64,000 nucleotides of DNA from Ignavibacterium sp037440165 (GCF_037440165.1 NZ_JBBIUQ010000007.1:1-64000), one strand, 5' to 3'; shown: positions 6,781-15,817, counted from the stretch's first letter. A program made the numbers and translations. Notes: generated by a model from the letters alone, not told the origin.

Positions 6781-7806
6781 ATGGATAGATTAGAAGCAAA
6801 AGAATATATTCAAGCTGCTGCACTTGGTTGTCTTGACAGAAAAGATTTTGATGAACTAAAAGAACTTCTTGAGTTTGATAGTGAACTTCAATTCGAATTA
6901 GCTGCCTATCAGACATTGTGTGCAATGATACCATTTTCTATGGATATTATTAATCCTGGTGAAATCGTTAAAGACAATGTTGCTTTACGATTAATTAAAA
7001 TTGAGGAAGAGCTTCGTGCTAAGAGGGAAGCTGAGCTGAAATCTCAGTTGCCTGAAGCTATAGTTGAAGATACTTCAGATATTATTCAGGAGCTTCAGGC
7101 GAACGAAACGGAAATAAAAGATCTTTCACAGGAATTAAATGAAGGATCAGAAATTCAGAGTTTAGAGGAACAAGTAGAAATTGAAACACCCGAAGTTTTT
7201 GAAGCTCCAATTCCGGAAAGTTATTTGGCTGAAGATGTAACAAAAACAGAAGATATTCCTGACATACCAATTGAAGAAGAAATTATTTCAGATGAAATTT
7301 TTGAAAATGAAATTGCCGAGCCGCAAACTACTCAAATTGAGAACAATATTGCAGAAGAAACACCAGAAAATAATATACTATCTGAAATTCAGAAAGATGA
7401 TTCCACAGAGCATATTGAAGATATAAAGTACGACGAACCTAAACCCTCAGAGATCAAACCAGTAGTTGAATCGTTTTCCGGACAAGTTAGAGTAGAACAA
7501 CCAACTTTCTCTGAATCCAGATTTTCAGATATAACTTCAAGAACTGTAGCAGAAAAATTGCAGAAATCTTTTCAGATGGATATTGAAGCTATAAAACGTG
7601 CTGTTGAAAAATCTGAAGCAAAATTTTTTAAGGGAATAATTACTCTAATCATAATCTGTGCAGTACTTTTAGCGCTATCTATTTTTATATACTTTAAGTT
7701 TACTGCGGACATAAAAAAGCTGGAACTTGAACTTGAAAAAATTAAAAAGGGCAATCCGGTTGGAATCAAGTACGAACCACAAAAAGATTATTCTTCGCTG
7801 CTATGA
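6781..7806 (+). CDS. Probable transmembrane anti-sigma factor with long acidic linker
   Basis: 341 residues. The first 60 or so (YIQAAALGCLDRKDFDELKELL ... ELAAYQTLCAMIP) resemble the cytoplasmic anti-sigma helices of RskA-type proteins, but the zinc-binding His-Cys-Cys motif is missing. A very acidic Glu/Pro/Ile-rich low-complexity stretch follows (about 80-225). A more ordered part precedes a single membrane helix (about 281-303), then a short basic coiled tail. It abuts the sigma gene without a gap. Assignment rests on position, N-terminal similarity and topology; the long acidic spacer between binding domain and membrane is unusual. The 3' end overlaps the convergent next gene by 19 bp. 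Confidence 0.7.
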   Translation: MDRLEAKEYIQAAALGCLDRKDFDELKELLEFDSELQFELAAYQTLCAMIPFSMDIINPGEIVKDNVALRLIKIEEELRAKREAELKSQLPEAIVEDTSDIIQELQANETEIKDLSQELNEGSEIQSLEEQVEIETPEVFEAPIPESYLAEDVTKTEDIPDIPIEEEIISDEIFENEIAEPQTTQIENNIAEETPENNILSEIQKDDSTEHIEDIKYDEPKPSEIKPVVESFSGQVRVEQPTFSESRFSDITSRTVAEKLQKSFQMDIEAIKRAVEKSEAKFFKGIITLIIICAVLLALSIFIYFKFTADIKKLELELEKIKKGNPVGIKYEPQKDYSSLL

Positions 7807-8321
7807 TTTTGTTTCTGTTCAATTCCTGTGTAAATAAAGTAAAGAACAATTGCAAACAAAATAAGTACAAACCAGAACTTTAATAATAAGTCCCACAACG
7901 CTTCAATAAATACAAACAACTTAAAATTAATTCTGTTGAACAGATAATACATCCCCATTGCAAAAAGCAATATTGAAAGAATTAAAAAAGTAATTCTTTT
8001 TTTATCAGATAAAAAAACGAAAAAAAGCGATATACCACTTATAATAAAAAGCGAAGGGAAAATCATTCTGAGAGGATTCCATATAGTAAAGAATGTATCT
8101 ACAGCAAGAACAATCCCTGATAGAAATATAAAACTTCCGGCAAAGATTCCTCCTTTATTCAAATTAAGATATGAAGAATACCAAATGCCGAATCCAGCAG
8201 TTAGAAACAAATAAGTAAGTGTTTCAATTAAACCGAAATCTAAAATTCCAGTAAGATTCAGAATGAGAATCATTACCAACAGGGAAAAAGTAACAGCAAA
8301 AACAACTTTAGAATTTTTCAC
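7788..8321 (-). CDS. Multi-pass membrane protein, unknown
   Basis: 177 residues with five or six hydrophobic segments covering most of the length (about 8-28, 34-52, 58-76, 84-102, 110-126, 145-168) and a short Glu-rich cytoplasmic end. No catalytic or transport motif is evident. The pattern is like small Bacteroidota membrane proteins near sigma/anti-sigma genes, but I cannot name a family. It starts inside the last codons of the arginase gene (4-bp overlap), so the two form one minus-strand unit. Its stop lies inside the convergent anti-sigma gene. Confidence 0.7.
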   Translation of the reverse strand: MKNSKVVFAVTFSLLVMILILNLTGILDFGLIETLTYLFLTAGFGIWYSSYLNLNKGGIFAGSFIFLSGIVLAVDTFFTIWNPLRMIFPSLFIISGISLFFVFLSDKKRITFLILSILLFAMGMYYLFNRINFKLFVFIEALWDLLLKFWFVLILFAIVLYFIYTGIEQKQNHSSEE

Positions 8322-9232
8322 AATATCCTTTGTCCCATACTTGAAGCAATCAGTTCAGCAGCAAATACTGCGCTCGTATTGTGAATATCCAGAATTGGAT
8401 TAACCTCTGCAACTTCGAGAGAAGACATGCAGCCGCATTCAGCAATAGTTTCCATCAGGAGGTGAGCTTCTCGGTAATTTAGTCCGCCTTTAACGGGCGT
8501 TCCTACTCCGGGTGCTATTGACGGATCAACGCTGTCAACATCAAAACTAATATGAATATGGTCAACCTGCTGACGGAATTGTTTCAATACTCTTGAGATT
8601 ACTCTGTGAATTCCAAGTTTATCAATATCACTCATTGTGTAAACAGCGGGATTAAGTTTGCGGATATTTTTTCTTTCTTCTATATCAACACTTCTTATTC
8701 CAATTAAAGCACAATGTTCGGGTTTTAATTTTGGTTTGAAGCCATAAAAGTTAACCAACGAAGGATGCCCTAAACCCATCGAAGCTGCTAAAGGCATTCC
8801 ATGGATATTTCCGCTGGGTGTTGTTTCGTGTGTGTTAATATCGGCGTGAGCATCAATCCAGATAACACCAATAGACTTTTTATTTTTTATGCAGTGTGCT
8901 GCAATTCCGGCAATTGTACCAATGGCCATCGAATGATCACCACCGATGCAAAGCGGGAAATTTCCTTTGTCCAGAACTTTTTCAACAGTTTTAGCAAGAG
9001 TTAATGATGTTTTAAGAACTTCATTCAGATAGCGAAGTTTTGGATCACCAACTCTTTGCTTCTCCATAATTTTAATATTGATATCGCCAAGATCTTCTAC
9101 TTTGTAGCCGAGATTGCGAAGTCGTCTTTCAATATTTGCAATTCGTAATGCAGAAGGACCCATATCAACACCTCTTCTGCCAGAACCAAGATCCATTGGA
9201 AAACCAATGATTGATATATTTTCACGCGGCAT
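8318..9232 (-). CDS. rocF: Arginase
   Basis: 304 residues, the usual length of bacterial arginase. Both metal-binding signatures are intact: GGDHS (97-101), DAHADIN (127-133) and SFDVDSVDP (from 229), followed by the SLEVAEVNP segment. The N-terminal GFPMDLGSGRRGVDMGPSALR stretch is arginase- rather than agmatinase-like. It hydrolyses L-arginine to ornithine and urea with a dinuclear manganese centre, in the cytoplasm. No urease or ornithine gene lies beside it; the only linked gene is the membrane protein that overlaps its stop. Confidence 0.95.
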   Translation of the reverse strand: MPRENISIIGFPMDLGSGRRGVDMGPSALRIANIERRLRNLGYKVEDLGDINIKIMEKQRVGDPKLRYLNEVLKTSLTLAKTVEKVLDKGNFPLCIGGDHSMAIGTIAGIAAHCIKNKKSIGVIWIDAHADINTHETTPSGNIHGMPLAASMGLGHPSLVNFYGFKPKLKPEHCALIGIRSVDIEERKNIRKLNPAVYTMSDIDKLGIHRVISRVLKQFRQQVDHIHISFDVDSVDPSIAPGVGTPVKGGLNYREAHLLMETIAECGCMSSLEVAEVNPILDIHNTSAVFAAELIASSMGQRIL

Positions 9233-9358
9233 AAAATATTCAAATTTGTTTTATGTAAGTTAATGCGATTAAAATAATTTTACCAAGAATTGCCCTATAA
9301 ATAAAAATTCTTTTTAGGATTATCTGTAAGTTTGAATTAAAAAAAATTAAAATTATCT

Positions 9359-10708
9359 ATGAAATTTGATGCAGAACCGTGGCTAAATGTCGGCGTTTTA
9401 ACCGACGATAAAATTAATTTTGAATTATATGGTGATTTTAATTCTATCATTACTTCAAAAACACTTAGCGGTGTCTTTACTGCTGAATTAAAAAACAATA
9501 AAATTCTCTGTAAAGGTACGAACATCACTCTCGAAGCTGATGATGAAATAATATTCGAACCTTCGGATCCGGTCTCAGAGAGTTTTCTTATAAGAGATGT
9601 AATTATTGGTGTAAAATTTCATTGGGAAAGAAGGGAAAAACAACGCTTCAATTATTTTTTGAAAATTATTAAAAACGGAAATCAGCTTACGGCGATAAAT
9701 TATCTTCCAGTTGAGGCGTATCTAACAAGCGTTATATCATCAGAGATGAGTGCAAAATGTTCAATTAATTTGCTTCGTTCACAAGCTGTTGTTGCAAGAA
9801 GCTGGCTGCTTGCCCAGCTTCAGAGTAAAGAAAAAGAAAAAATCAAAGATCTTTCACTTAAGCCAATCAGAACTGAAGATGAGCTTATCACCTGGTACGA
9901 CAGAGAAGCTCATACATTATTTGATGTTTGTGCAGATGATCACTGTCAGAGGTTTCAGGGTGTTACAAAAGTTACAACCGAAACAGCTTACAGAGCGATT
10001 AAAGACACAAGAGGAATTGTCTTATTAAGTGAAGATGAAATTTGTGATACGAGATATTCAAAGTCTTGCGGTGGAATGAGTGAATCTTATGAAAATGTCT
10101 GGGAGCCGGTAAAGTATGATTATTTGAAACCAGTAATTGATTACAAATTTGAACCAGAAAATTTTGATCTCGATTTATGCAAGGAAGAAAATGCGATTAA
10201 ATGGATAAAGTCCAAACCGCCAGCATTCTGCAATACAAATGATCCAAAAATTCTGAATCAGATTCTGCTGGATTATGATCAGGAGACAAAAGATTTCTAT
10301 CGTTGGAAAGTTGAATATTCTCAATCAGAATTAAGTAAGCTTATCTATGAAAAACTTGGGATTGATTTCGGAAGTGTTGTAGATCTTATTCCTGTTGAAA
10401 GAGGATATTCCGCAAGATTAATAAAACTAAAGATAGTTGGTACAAAAACTTCTTTGGTTATCGGGAAAGAACTTGAGATAAGAAGAGCCCTTTCTCCGAG
10501 TCATCTTTACAGCAGTGCATTTTATGTTGAGAAAGAAAATATAGTTGACGGAATTCCACAGAAGTTCATCTTGCACGGAGCTGGTTGGGGACACGGCGTT
10601 GGACTTTGTCAGATTGGTGCAGCAGTTATGGCTGAGCAAGGTTATCAGTTTGATGAAATTCTGATTCATTACTTCCCGAATGCCAAGATTAAGAGAATTT
10701 ACAGTTAG
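9359..10708 (+). CDS. SpoIID/LytB domain protein (amidase-enhancer / peptidoglycan glycosylase-like)
   Basis: 449 residues. The central core carries the SpoIID/LytB signature: LPVEAYLTSVISSEMS, an LRSQAVVARSW helix, a conserved HCQRFQG/YRAIKDTRGIVL block, YSKSCGGMSESYENVW, and the C-terminal GWGHGVGLCQIGAAVMAEQGY motif. SpoIID of sporeformers is a lytic transglycosylase that acts on denuded peptidoglycan. In non-sporeformers the role is less clear. There is no recognisable signal peptide (it begins MKFDAEPWLNVGV), which is odd for a wall enzyme. It is the first of four closely spaced plus-strand genes (6 bp to the glycosyltransferase). Confidence 0.9.
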   Translation: MKFDAEPWLNVGVLTDDKINFELYGDFNSIITSKTLSGVFTAELKNNKILCKGTNITLEADDEIIFEPSDPVSESFLIRDVIIGVKFHWERREKQRFNYFLKIIKNGNQLTAINYLPVEAYLTSVISSEMSAKCSINLLRSQAVVARSWLLAQLQSKEKEKIKDLSLKPIRTEDELITWYDREAHTLFDVCADDHCQRFQGVTKVTTETAYRAIKDTRGIVLLSEDEICDTRYSKSCGGMSESYENVWEPVKYDYLKPVIDYKFEPENFDLDLCKEENAIKWIKSKPPAFCNTNDPKILNQILLDYDQETKDFYRWKVEYSQSELSKLIYEKLGIDFGSVVDLIPVERGYSARLIKLKIVGTKTSLVIGKELEIRRALSPSHLYSSAFYVEKENIVDGIPQKFILHGAGWGHGVGLCQIGAAVMAEQGYQFDEILIHYFPNAKIKRIYS

Positions 10709-10714
10709 AGTAAG

Positions 10715-11827
10715 ATGAAAATTTTGTATTCCTGTTTATCAAAAAGCTGGGGCGGAATGGAAATGATTACGCTGACTTTCGTCAGGGAACTGTTAAAACG
10801 AAATATTTCTGTTGAATTACTCTGTATTAAAGAATCAAGAATTCATGTTGAAGCTTGCACATCAGGAATAATTACACATCCAATAAAAGCATCAGGTTAT
10901 ATTCATCCATTAACAATAACTAAAGTTGGATATCTAATAAAAAAAGGCAAATTTGATTTAATACATACACAGGCATCAAAAGATTTGTGGATTCTTGTGC
11001 CCGCATTAAAATTAATTCAGTCGAAGATTCCACTGTTTCTGACAAAACAAGTCGGTTCGTTTATTGTCAAAAAAGATTTACTTCACCGGTATCTTTATAA
11101 CAGAGTTACAAAAGCTTTTGCAATAAGCCGTGTAATCAAAAAAAATTTAGTTGAAACAACACCGCTGGATGAACAGAAAATTGAGCTTGTTTTTAACGGC
11201 ATCGGTACAAATAAATTTAATCCCGAAAATGCTGATAGAAAAAAATTGAGAAATGAATTTACAGTTGCTGATAATGAATTATTAATTGGAATGCTTGCCA
11301 GGTTCAGTCCTGGTAAAGGACACGAAGAATTTTTAACTGCAGCAAAAGTATTAAATGAAAGATATGACAATCTGAAGTTTATTATAGTAGGTGAAGCAAG
11401 TCGCGGTGAAGATGAGTATGCAAACTCCATCAAAAAACTTTCTCAAGAATTCAATCTGAATAATGTTTTCTTCACTGGATATCGCAGCGATACTGTTGAT
11501 ATACTTTCTGCGATGGATATTTTTGTTTTTCCCTCACACGCCGAAGCATTTGGAATAGCATTAGCAGAAGCTCACTCAATGAGACTGCCTTCTGTCTGTT
11601 CGAATTCAGATGGTGTTTTAGATATTGCGGTTGATGGAGAAACAGCATTGATTTTTGAAACAAAAAATACCGATGATTTATCTGCCAAACTTAAACATCT
11701 TATCAACAATCCGCAGTTGAGGAAGCAGCTTGGAATAAATGCCCGGAAAAGAGCCGTAGAACTTTTTGATCTTAATGTGATAATGAATACAACAATCGAA
11801 CTCTACAAAAAATCTTTAAAGGAATAA
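10715..11827 (+). CDS. Glycosyltransferase family 4 protein
   Basis: 370 residues with the GT-B two-domain build. The N-terminal acceptor domain opens KILYSCLSKSWGGMEM, and the C-terminal nucleotide-sugar domain (from about 185) contains LIGMLARFSPGKGHEEFL, VFFTGYRSD and the FPSHAEAFGIALAEA motif with the conserved Glu residues. It transfers a sugar from a nucleotide donor, most likely in surface-glycan or lipid-linked glycan assembly at the cytoplasmic membrane. It sits 6 bp after the SpoIID-like gene and 7 bp before the DUF4922 gene. The actual donor and acceptor cannot be read. Confidence 0.92.
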   Translation: MKILYSCLSKSWGGMEMITLTFVRELLKRNISVELLCIKESRIHVEACTSGIITHPIKASGYIHPLTITKVGYLIKKGKFDLIHTQASKDLWILVPALKLIQSKIPLFLTKQVGSFIVKKDLLHRYLYNRVTKAFAISRVIKKNLVETTPLDEQKIELVFNGIGTNKFNPENADRKKLRNEFTVADNELLIGMLARFSPGKGHEEFLTAAKVLNERYDNLKFIIVGEASRGEDEYANSIKKLSQEFNLNNVFFTGYRSDTVDILSAMDIFVFPSHAEAFGIALAEAHSMRLPSVCSNSDGVLDIAVDGETALIFETKNTDDLSAKLKHLINNPQLRKQLGINARKRAVELFDLNVIMNTTIELYKKSLKE

Positions 11828-11834
11828 ATCCTCT

Positions 11835-12848
11835 ATGAACCATCGTGTTTATGATGAATCACATATTCAGCAGCTGATTTCAACTGATGATTTTGCTGAA
11901 GCATCGAAATATCTTTTTGAACTTCAGTGCAATGATTGGAAACTTTGCCGTGATAATTACGAACAACTAGAGAATGTGCAGATTAAAAAATTTCTGTTCG
12001 ATGCATTCTCGATTAAAGCACAGTTTAATCCGGGAAGAATAGTTTCCACTTCAGCTAAAGTTGATCCTAAATCAATCCAGCAAAGAAAATGTTTTTTATG
12101 TGAAGAAAACCTTCCAGCAGAACAAAAAGGTATTTTATACAAAGATGAGTATATCATTCTCATTAATCCCTTCCCAATTTTTCCTATTCATTTTACTCTT
12201 ACAAACATTAAACATCAGCCGCAGAGAATAGCTGACAGTTTCCCTTATCTTCTTGATTTAAGCAAAGATTTATCAAAATATTTTACAGTAATCTACAATG
12301 GACCGCGATGTGGTGCATCTGCTCCGGACCATTTGCACTTCCAGGCTGGCAATAAGTTTTTTATGCCGATTGATGATGAAGCAGATTTAATTGCAAATGA
12401 GTTTGGTTCCGATGTAATTCAAAATGACAATTTAATTATTCAGACAGTTGATGATGGCTTAAGAAAATTTCTTTTGATTGAAAGTAAAGAAAGAAAATTG
12501 CTGATTCAGGCATTCGATAGTTTTTACGAAACATACTCAGATTTAATGAACGAGAACCAGGAACCTTTGATGAATATAATTTCATTTTGTGATAGTGAAT
12601 TCGGTTGGCGAATAATTGTTTTCCTTCGTGAGAAACACAGATCTCATCATTATTTTGAAGAAGGTGAGAACCAGATTTTAGTTAGTCCAGCAGCAATTGA
12701 TTTAGGAGGTGTATGTATTTTTCCCAAAGAAAAAGATTTTGAAAAAATCAATAAAGATTTAATAAGAGAAATCTTTACAGAAGTTTTTATTGATAAATCA
12801 AAACTAGACAAATTAAACTCCAGATTAAAAAAAATATTTAAAAGATAA
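11835..12848 (+). CDS. DUF4922-type nucleotidyltransferase/phosphorylase-like protein
   Basis: 337 residues. A CFLCEEN pair of cysteines (86 and 89), NPFPIFPIHFTL and the GASAPDHLHFQAG segment with His166-x-His168-x-Gln170 match the HIT-superfamily layout of GalT, ATP adenylyltransferase and plant-type GDP-L-galactose phosphorylase. Bacteroidota proteins of this kind are annotated DUF4922. The histidine triad would form a nucleotidyl-His intermediate. It sits between a glycosyltransferase and Tag in one operon, so a nucleotide-sugar substrate is plausible but unproved. Confidence 0.8.
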   Translation: MNHRVYDESHIQQLISTDDFAEASKYLFELQCNDWKLCRDNYEQLENVQIKKFLFDAFSIKAQFNPGRIVSTSAKVDPKSIQQRKCFLCEENLPAEQKGILYKDEYIILINPFPIFPIHFTLTNIKHQPQRIADSFPYLLDLSKDLSKYFTVIYNGPRCGASAPDHLHFQAGNKFFMPIDDEADLIANEFGSDVIQNDNLIIQTVDDGLRKFLLIESKERKLLIQAFDSFYETYSDLMNENQEPLMNIISFCDSEFGWRIIVFLREKHRSHHYFEEGENQILVSPAAIDLGGVCIFPKEKDFEKINKDLIREIFTEVFIDKSKLDKLNSRLKKIFKR

Positions 12849-12852
12849 TCAG

Positions 12853-13443
12853 ATGAAAAAAATCTTTCGTTGTCCCTGGACTTCAGATGATGAACTTATG
12901 ATTAAGTATCACGATAAACAGTGGGGCGTTCCGGTTCATAATGACAGAAAGCTTTTTGAATTTTTGTTGCTTGAAGGTTTTCAGGCAGGACTAAGCTGGA
13001 AAACTATTTTGCACAAAAGAAAAAATTTCAAAAAGGCTTTTGACAATTTTGACTTCAACAAGATTGCGAATTATGACAAAAGAAAAATAAACTCACTTTT
13101 GAAAGATGCCGGCATAATAAGAAACAAAATGAAAATTGATGCGGCAGTATCGAATGCAAAAGCATTTATTCAGACTAGAAAAGAATTTGGAACATTTGAT
13201 AATTACATATGGAGTTTCGTTAATTATAAACCCATCGTAAATAAATTCAAATCACTAGGTGAACTGCCTGCAAGAACCGAACTTTCCGACAGAATAAGTG
13301 AAGACCTGAAAAAAAGAGGATTTAAGTTTGTTGGTTCAACTGTAATTTATGCACACATGCAGGCAACCGGAATGGTCAATGATCATCTGACTTCCTGCTT
13401 CCGATACAAAGAACTGAAAAATTTTTCAAGCTTACTTGATTAA
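12853..13443 (+). CDS. tag: DNA-3-methyladenine glycosylase I
   Basis: 196 residues, typical length. It opens with the family-diagnostic RCPWTSDDELMIKYHDKQWGVP, with Cys7 and His20. With His178 and Cys182 in the C-terminal NDHLTSCFRY motif these form the structural zinc site. The FEFLLLEGFQAGLSWKTIL block carries the active-site Glu and aromatic residues. It removes 3-methyladenine from alkylated DNA, starting base-excision repair. It lies 4 bp after the DUF4922 gene and is last in the 9359-13443 run. The pairing with glycan genes looks accidental or reflects a shared operon rather than a pathway. Confidence 0.95.
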   Translation: MKKIFRCPWTSDDELMIKYHDKQWGVPVHNDRKLFEFLLLEGFQAGLSWKTILHKRKNFKKAFDNFDFNKIANYDKRKINSLLKDAGIIRNKMKIDAAVSNAKAFIQTRKEFGTFDNYIWSFVNYKPIVNKFKSLGELPARTELSDRISEDLKKRGFKFVGSTVIYAHMQATGMVNDHLTSCFRYKELKNFSSLLD

Positions 13444-13505
13444 TTGCGCTGGAATTCTGATATTAAAAAAGAAATTTCAATCAATCATTAACCAAAGGAA
13501 AAGCT

Positions 13506-15290
13506 ATGAAGAAACTGTTTCAATTTCTTGTAATCATTTTACTGTCATCAACTTTTCTTTATTCGCAGAGCGAACCCATTTACTCATTAGAAGAACTAAT
13601 GAGAGTTAGTGAAGAGAATCCTCAGATGATTCTTGAAGCTCGTGAGAAGACATCCTTGCTTCAAATTCCGCATTCTGTTTACTTACCAGAAGGAATATTT
13701 ATTGAGGCAAGAGCAGTTCAGAATAATAAAGTAATTTATGCAGTAATTAAAGATATTCTTAATATCTATAATAATTCGGAAATTCTGACCTGGGAACAAA
13801 TACAATCAAAGTATGAACTTTCCAATGCAAGAATTCATTATGTAAAACAGCCAACAATTAATCCGACACTTGGTTATAATGTTACTGCAAGACCCGAAGG
13901 CACAACCACTACTCAGTATCTTCTGATTCCCGATTGGACTGCTGATGCTGTAATGTTGTTTGATGCTGCAACCGGAGATTTATTAAATCAAAGTTTTATT
14001 GTTGATCCAACTAATCTTTCTTCTCCAAAACAGTCACGATGGGTGCCACAAGGATTTATTTCTGTTTCAGATCAGATTGACGATGCTGTACAAAGTTATG
14101 ATACTCTCGGGACTTTTCTTGGATTATTTGCTCCTGCAGGTGGAGTTAACACAGCTATTCTGGACAATATCAGAGGCCACAATTACAGACCAAACGGAAA
14201 TCTTGTTGTTTGTGTAGGAAGCAGTGCTAATGCAAATTCTATAGCAGAATTTGATATGTCAGGAAATTATCTGGGACAATTCATTACAACAGGTTCTGGC
14301 GGATTGAATAGTCCATTTGATATTGCTTTCCGTACAAACGATGTTCTCGTTGACGGAAGTTCAAGTAACAAAGTTCACCGCTATGATTTAAATGGAAATT
14401 ACATCAACGATTTTGTCTCATCTGGCATAGCATTTCCCCAGCAAATCTATTTAGAAAGTAATGGTGATGTTGCGGTTGCAGGATTCTCTTCGCCTTCAGC
14501 ATTATATGTTTATGATTCTCTCGGTACATTAAAAGCTTCTTATAATGTTGTTACTGGTCTTCGCGGTGCTTATAAATTACCCAATGGTAATTATCTTGTA
14601 ACCAATAGCACTGGTGTTCACGAGATTACAACAGCAAACACTCTCGTAAGAACAATTGTCGCAGGTGTAAGTGCTCAATATATTAATTTAGCAGATTTTC
14701 AAAATATCATTCCGGTTGAATTGACCTCATTCACTGCAACAGTAAACGGAAATGATGTTCAATTAAGCTGGTCAACCGCAACTGAAACAAACAATCGTGG
14801 ATTTGAAATTCAGCGCAGTCTCATTCCGAGCGGAGCGAGGAATCTTTCCTGGGAAGCTGCTGGTTTTGTAAGTGGTAAAGGAACCACAACCGAACCACAG
14901 AATTATGAATTCGTTGATAAAAATCTCCCTTCAGGTAAATATGCATACAGATTAAAACAAATAGATTTAGATGGAACAACAGAATATTCAAATGAAATAG
15001 AAGCAGAGATAATTTCTCCGGATGAATTTGTGCTTGAACAGAACTATCCGAATCCATTCAATCCAACTACAGTGATAAGCTTTGTCATTCCAAGCGGAGC
15101 GAGAAATCTTGTAACACTGAAAGTATATGATGTTCTTGGGAACGAAGTTGCAACTTTGGTAGATGAATACAAAGAAGCAGGCAGATATAAAGTTGAGTTC
15201 AATGCAAGCGGTCTTGCAAGCGGAGTTTATACATACAAACTCACAGCAGGCAGTTTTGTATCAAGTAAGAAAATGATGGTGATAAGATAA
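13506..15290 (+). CDS. T9SS-secreted beta-propeller protein with in-frame genome repeats
   Basis: 594 residues. A signal peptide (1-20) comes first, then a region with NHL/kelch-like strands (about 110-395; repeated GNYL, DLNGNYINDF, LPNGNYLV patterns) that suggests a propeller. An Ig-like FTATVNGNDVQLSWSTATETN segment follows, then a type A T9SS sorting domain (about 505-594: NYPNPFNP, YDVLGNEVATLV, SGVYTYKL). It should be exported to the cell surface or medium. The octapeptide IPSGARNL occurs twice (about 440-447 and 528-535), each encoded by a CATTCC-A/G-AGCGGAGCGAG repeat inserted without breaking the frame. An AAAGGAAA ribosome site precedes the ATG. Confidence 0.9.
   Translation: MKKLFQFLVIILLSSTFLYSQSEPIYSLEELMRVSEENPQMILEAREKTSLLQIPHSVYLPEGIFIEARAVQNNKVIYAVIKDILNIYNNSEILTWEQIQSKYELSNARIHYVKQPTINPTLGYNVTARPEGTTTTQYLLIPDWTADAVMLFDAATGDLLNQSFIVDPTNLSSPKQSRWVPQGFISVSDQIDDAVQSYDTLGTFLGLFAPAGGVNTAILDNIRGHNYRPNGNLVVCVGSSANANSIAEFDMSGNYLGQFITTGSGGLNSPFDIAFRTNDVLVDGSSSNKVHRYDLNGNYINDFVSSGIAFPQQIYLESNGDVAVAGFSSPSALYVYDSLGTLKASYNVVTGLRGAYKLPNGNYLVTNSTGVHEITTANTLVRTIVAGVSAQYINLADFQNIIPVELTSFTATVNGNDVQLSWSTATETNNRGFEIQRSLIPSGARNLSWEAAGFVSGKGTTTEPQNYEFVDKNLPSGKYAYRLKQIDLDGTTEYSNEIEAEIISPDEFVLEQNYPNPFNPTTVISFVIPSGARNLVTLKVYDVLGNEVATLVDEYKEAGRYKVEFNASGLASGVYTYKLTAGSFVSSKKMMVIR
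14818..14848 (+). repeat. Dispersed GAGCGGAGCGAG-type repeat inside coding sequence (copy 1)
   Basis: The word CATTCCGAGCGGAGCGAG followed by GAATCTT lies in frame in the T9SS protein gene and encodes IPSGARNL, in the linker after FEIQRS. The same word in other frames gives the HSERSEE-type peptides often seen in Bacteroidota annotations, which marks it as a mobile or amplified genomic repeat. Confidence 0.75.
15084..15110 (+). repeat. Dispersed GAGCGGAGCGAG-type repeat inside coding sequence (copy 2)
   Basis: CATTCCAAGCGGAGCGAG followed by AAATCTT, two bases different from copy 1 across the shared word. It encodes the same IPSGARNL octapeptide, here in the loop between the first strands of the T9SS sorting domain (ISFV to VTLKVYD). 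Confidence 0.75.
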
Positions 15291-15306
15291 TCAGCCTCAC
15301 CCCAAA

Positions 15307-15332
15307 CCCCTCTCCAAAGGAGAGGGGCTTTT
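15307..15332 (+). terminator. Hairpin terminator after the T9SS gene
   Basis: CCCCTCTCC-AAA-GGAGAGGGG (9-bp perfect stem, 15307-15327) is followed by CTTTT. It begins 17 bp past the stop codon. The surrounding TCACCCCAAACCCCTCTCC word is a widespread bacterial repeat that often serves as terminator. Confidence 0.75.
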
Positions 15333-15817
15333 AAATAATGTTGAACCGTTAATTAATTGAATACCTTATCAAATAAAATTTCTCGCTGCTAATTAATTCG
15401 AATTGAAATCCCGAAGTGATGAAATGAAAGACTCAGAATGGTTGGATAAGTGCAAGGATGCATTAAATCAAAAGTGACTTGAATCCAGAAGGTATGAAAT
15501 GAAAAAAAGCATGAATGGATGAGTGCATAATTGCATGAAATTAAATTTATTCTTTTTCACCGATCTCACGAACTACTACAAACTAAATCCCAAAGGGATG
15601 AAATTATTGTAAAAAAATGCAAAGGAATTACTATAAAACTCCGAAGGAGTGAAATAAAAAAGCTCCCAAATACACCAAGTGTAGATGAATGCTTGGATGC
15701 ATATTGAAATAAAACCTATACCCAATTCCCTTTTACCTTATTTCCTTAAGCCTTCTTCCGCCACGAATTACACGAATTAACAATAATAAAAATCCCAAAA
15801 GAATGATAAACAAAACT
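15333..15817. repeat. Gene-free block of diverged hairpin repeats
   Basis: No coding frame is seen. About 15391-15540 holds a decayed unit (ATCCCGAAGTGATGAAAT, then GCATAATTGCATGAA). About 15585-15725 holds a better copy: ATCCC-AAA-GGGAT, ACTCC-GAA-GGAGT, then ACAC-CAA-GTGT in place of the ACG/CGT mini-stem of the copies at 1-375. From about 15759 a GCCACGAATTACACGAATTA block opens a further truncated unit. The same order of elements as at the left window edge identifies one repeat family. Confidence 0.75.
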
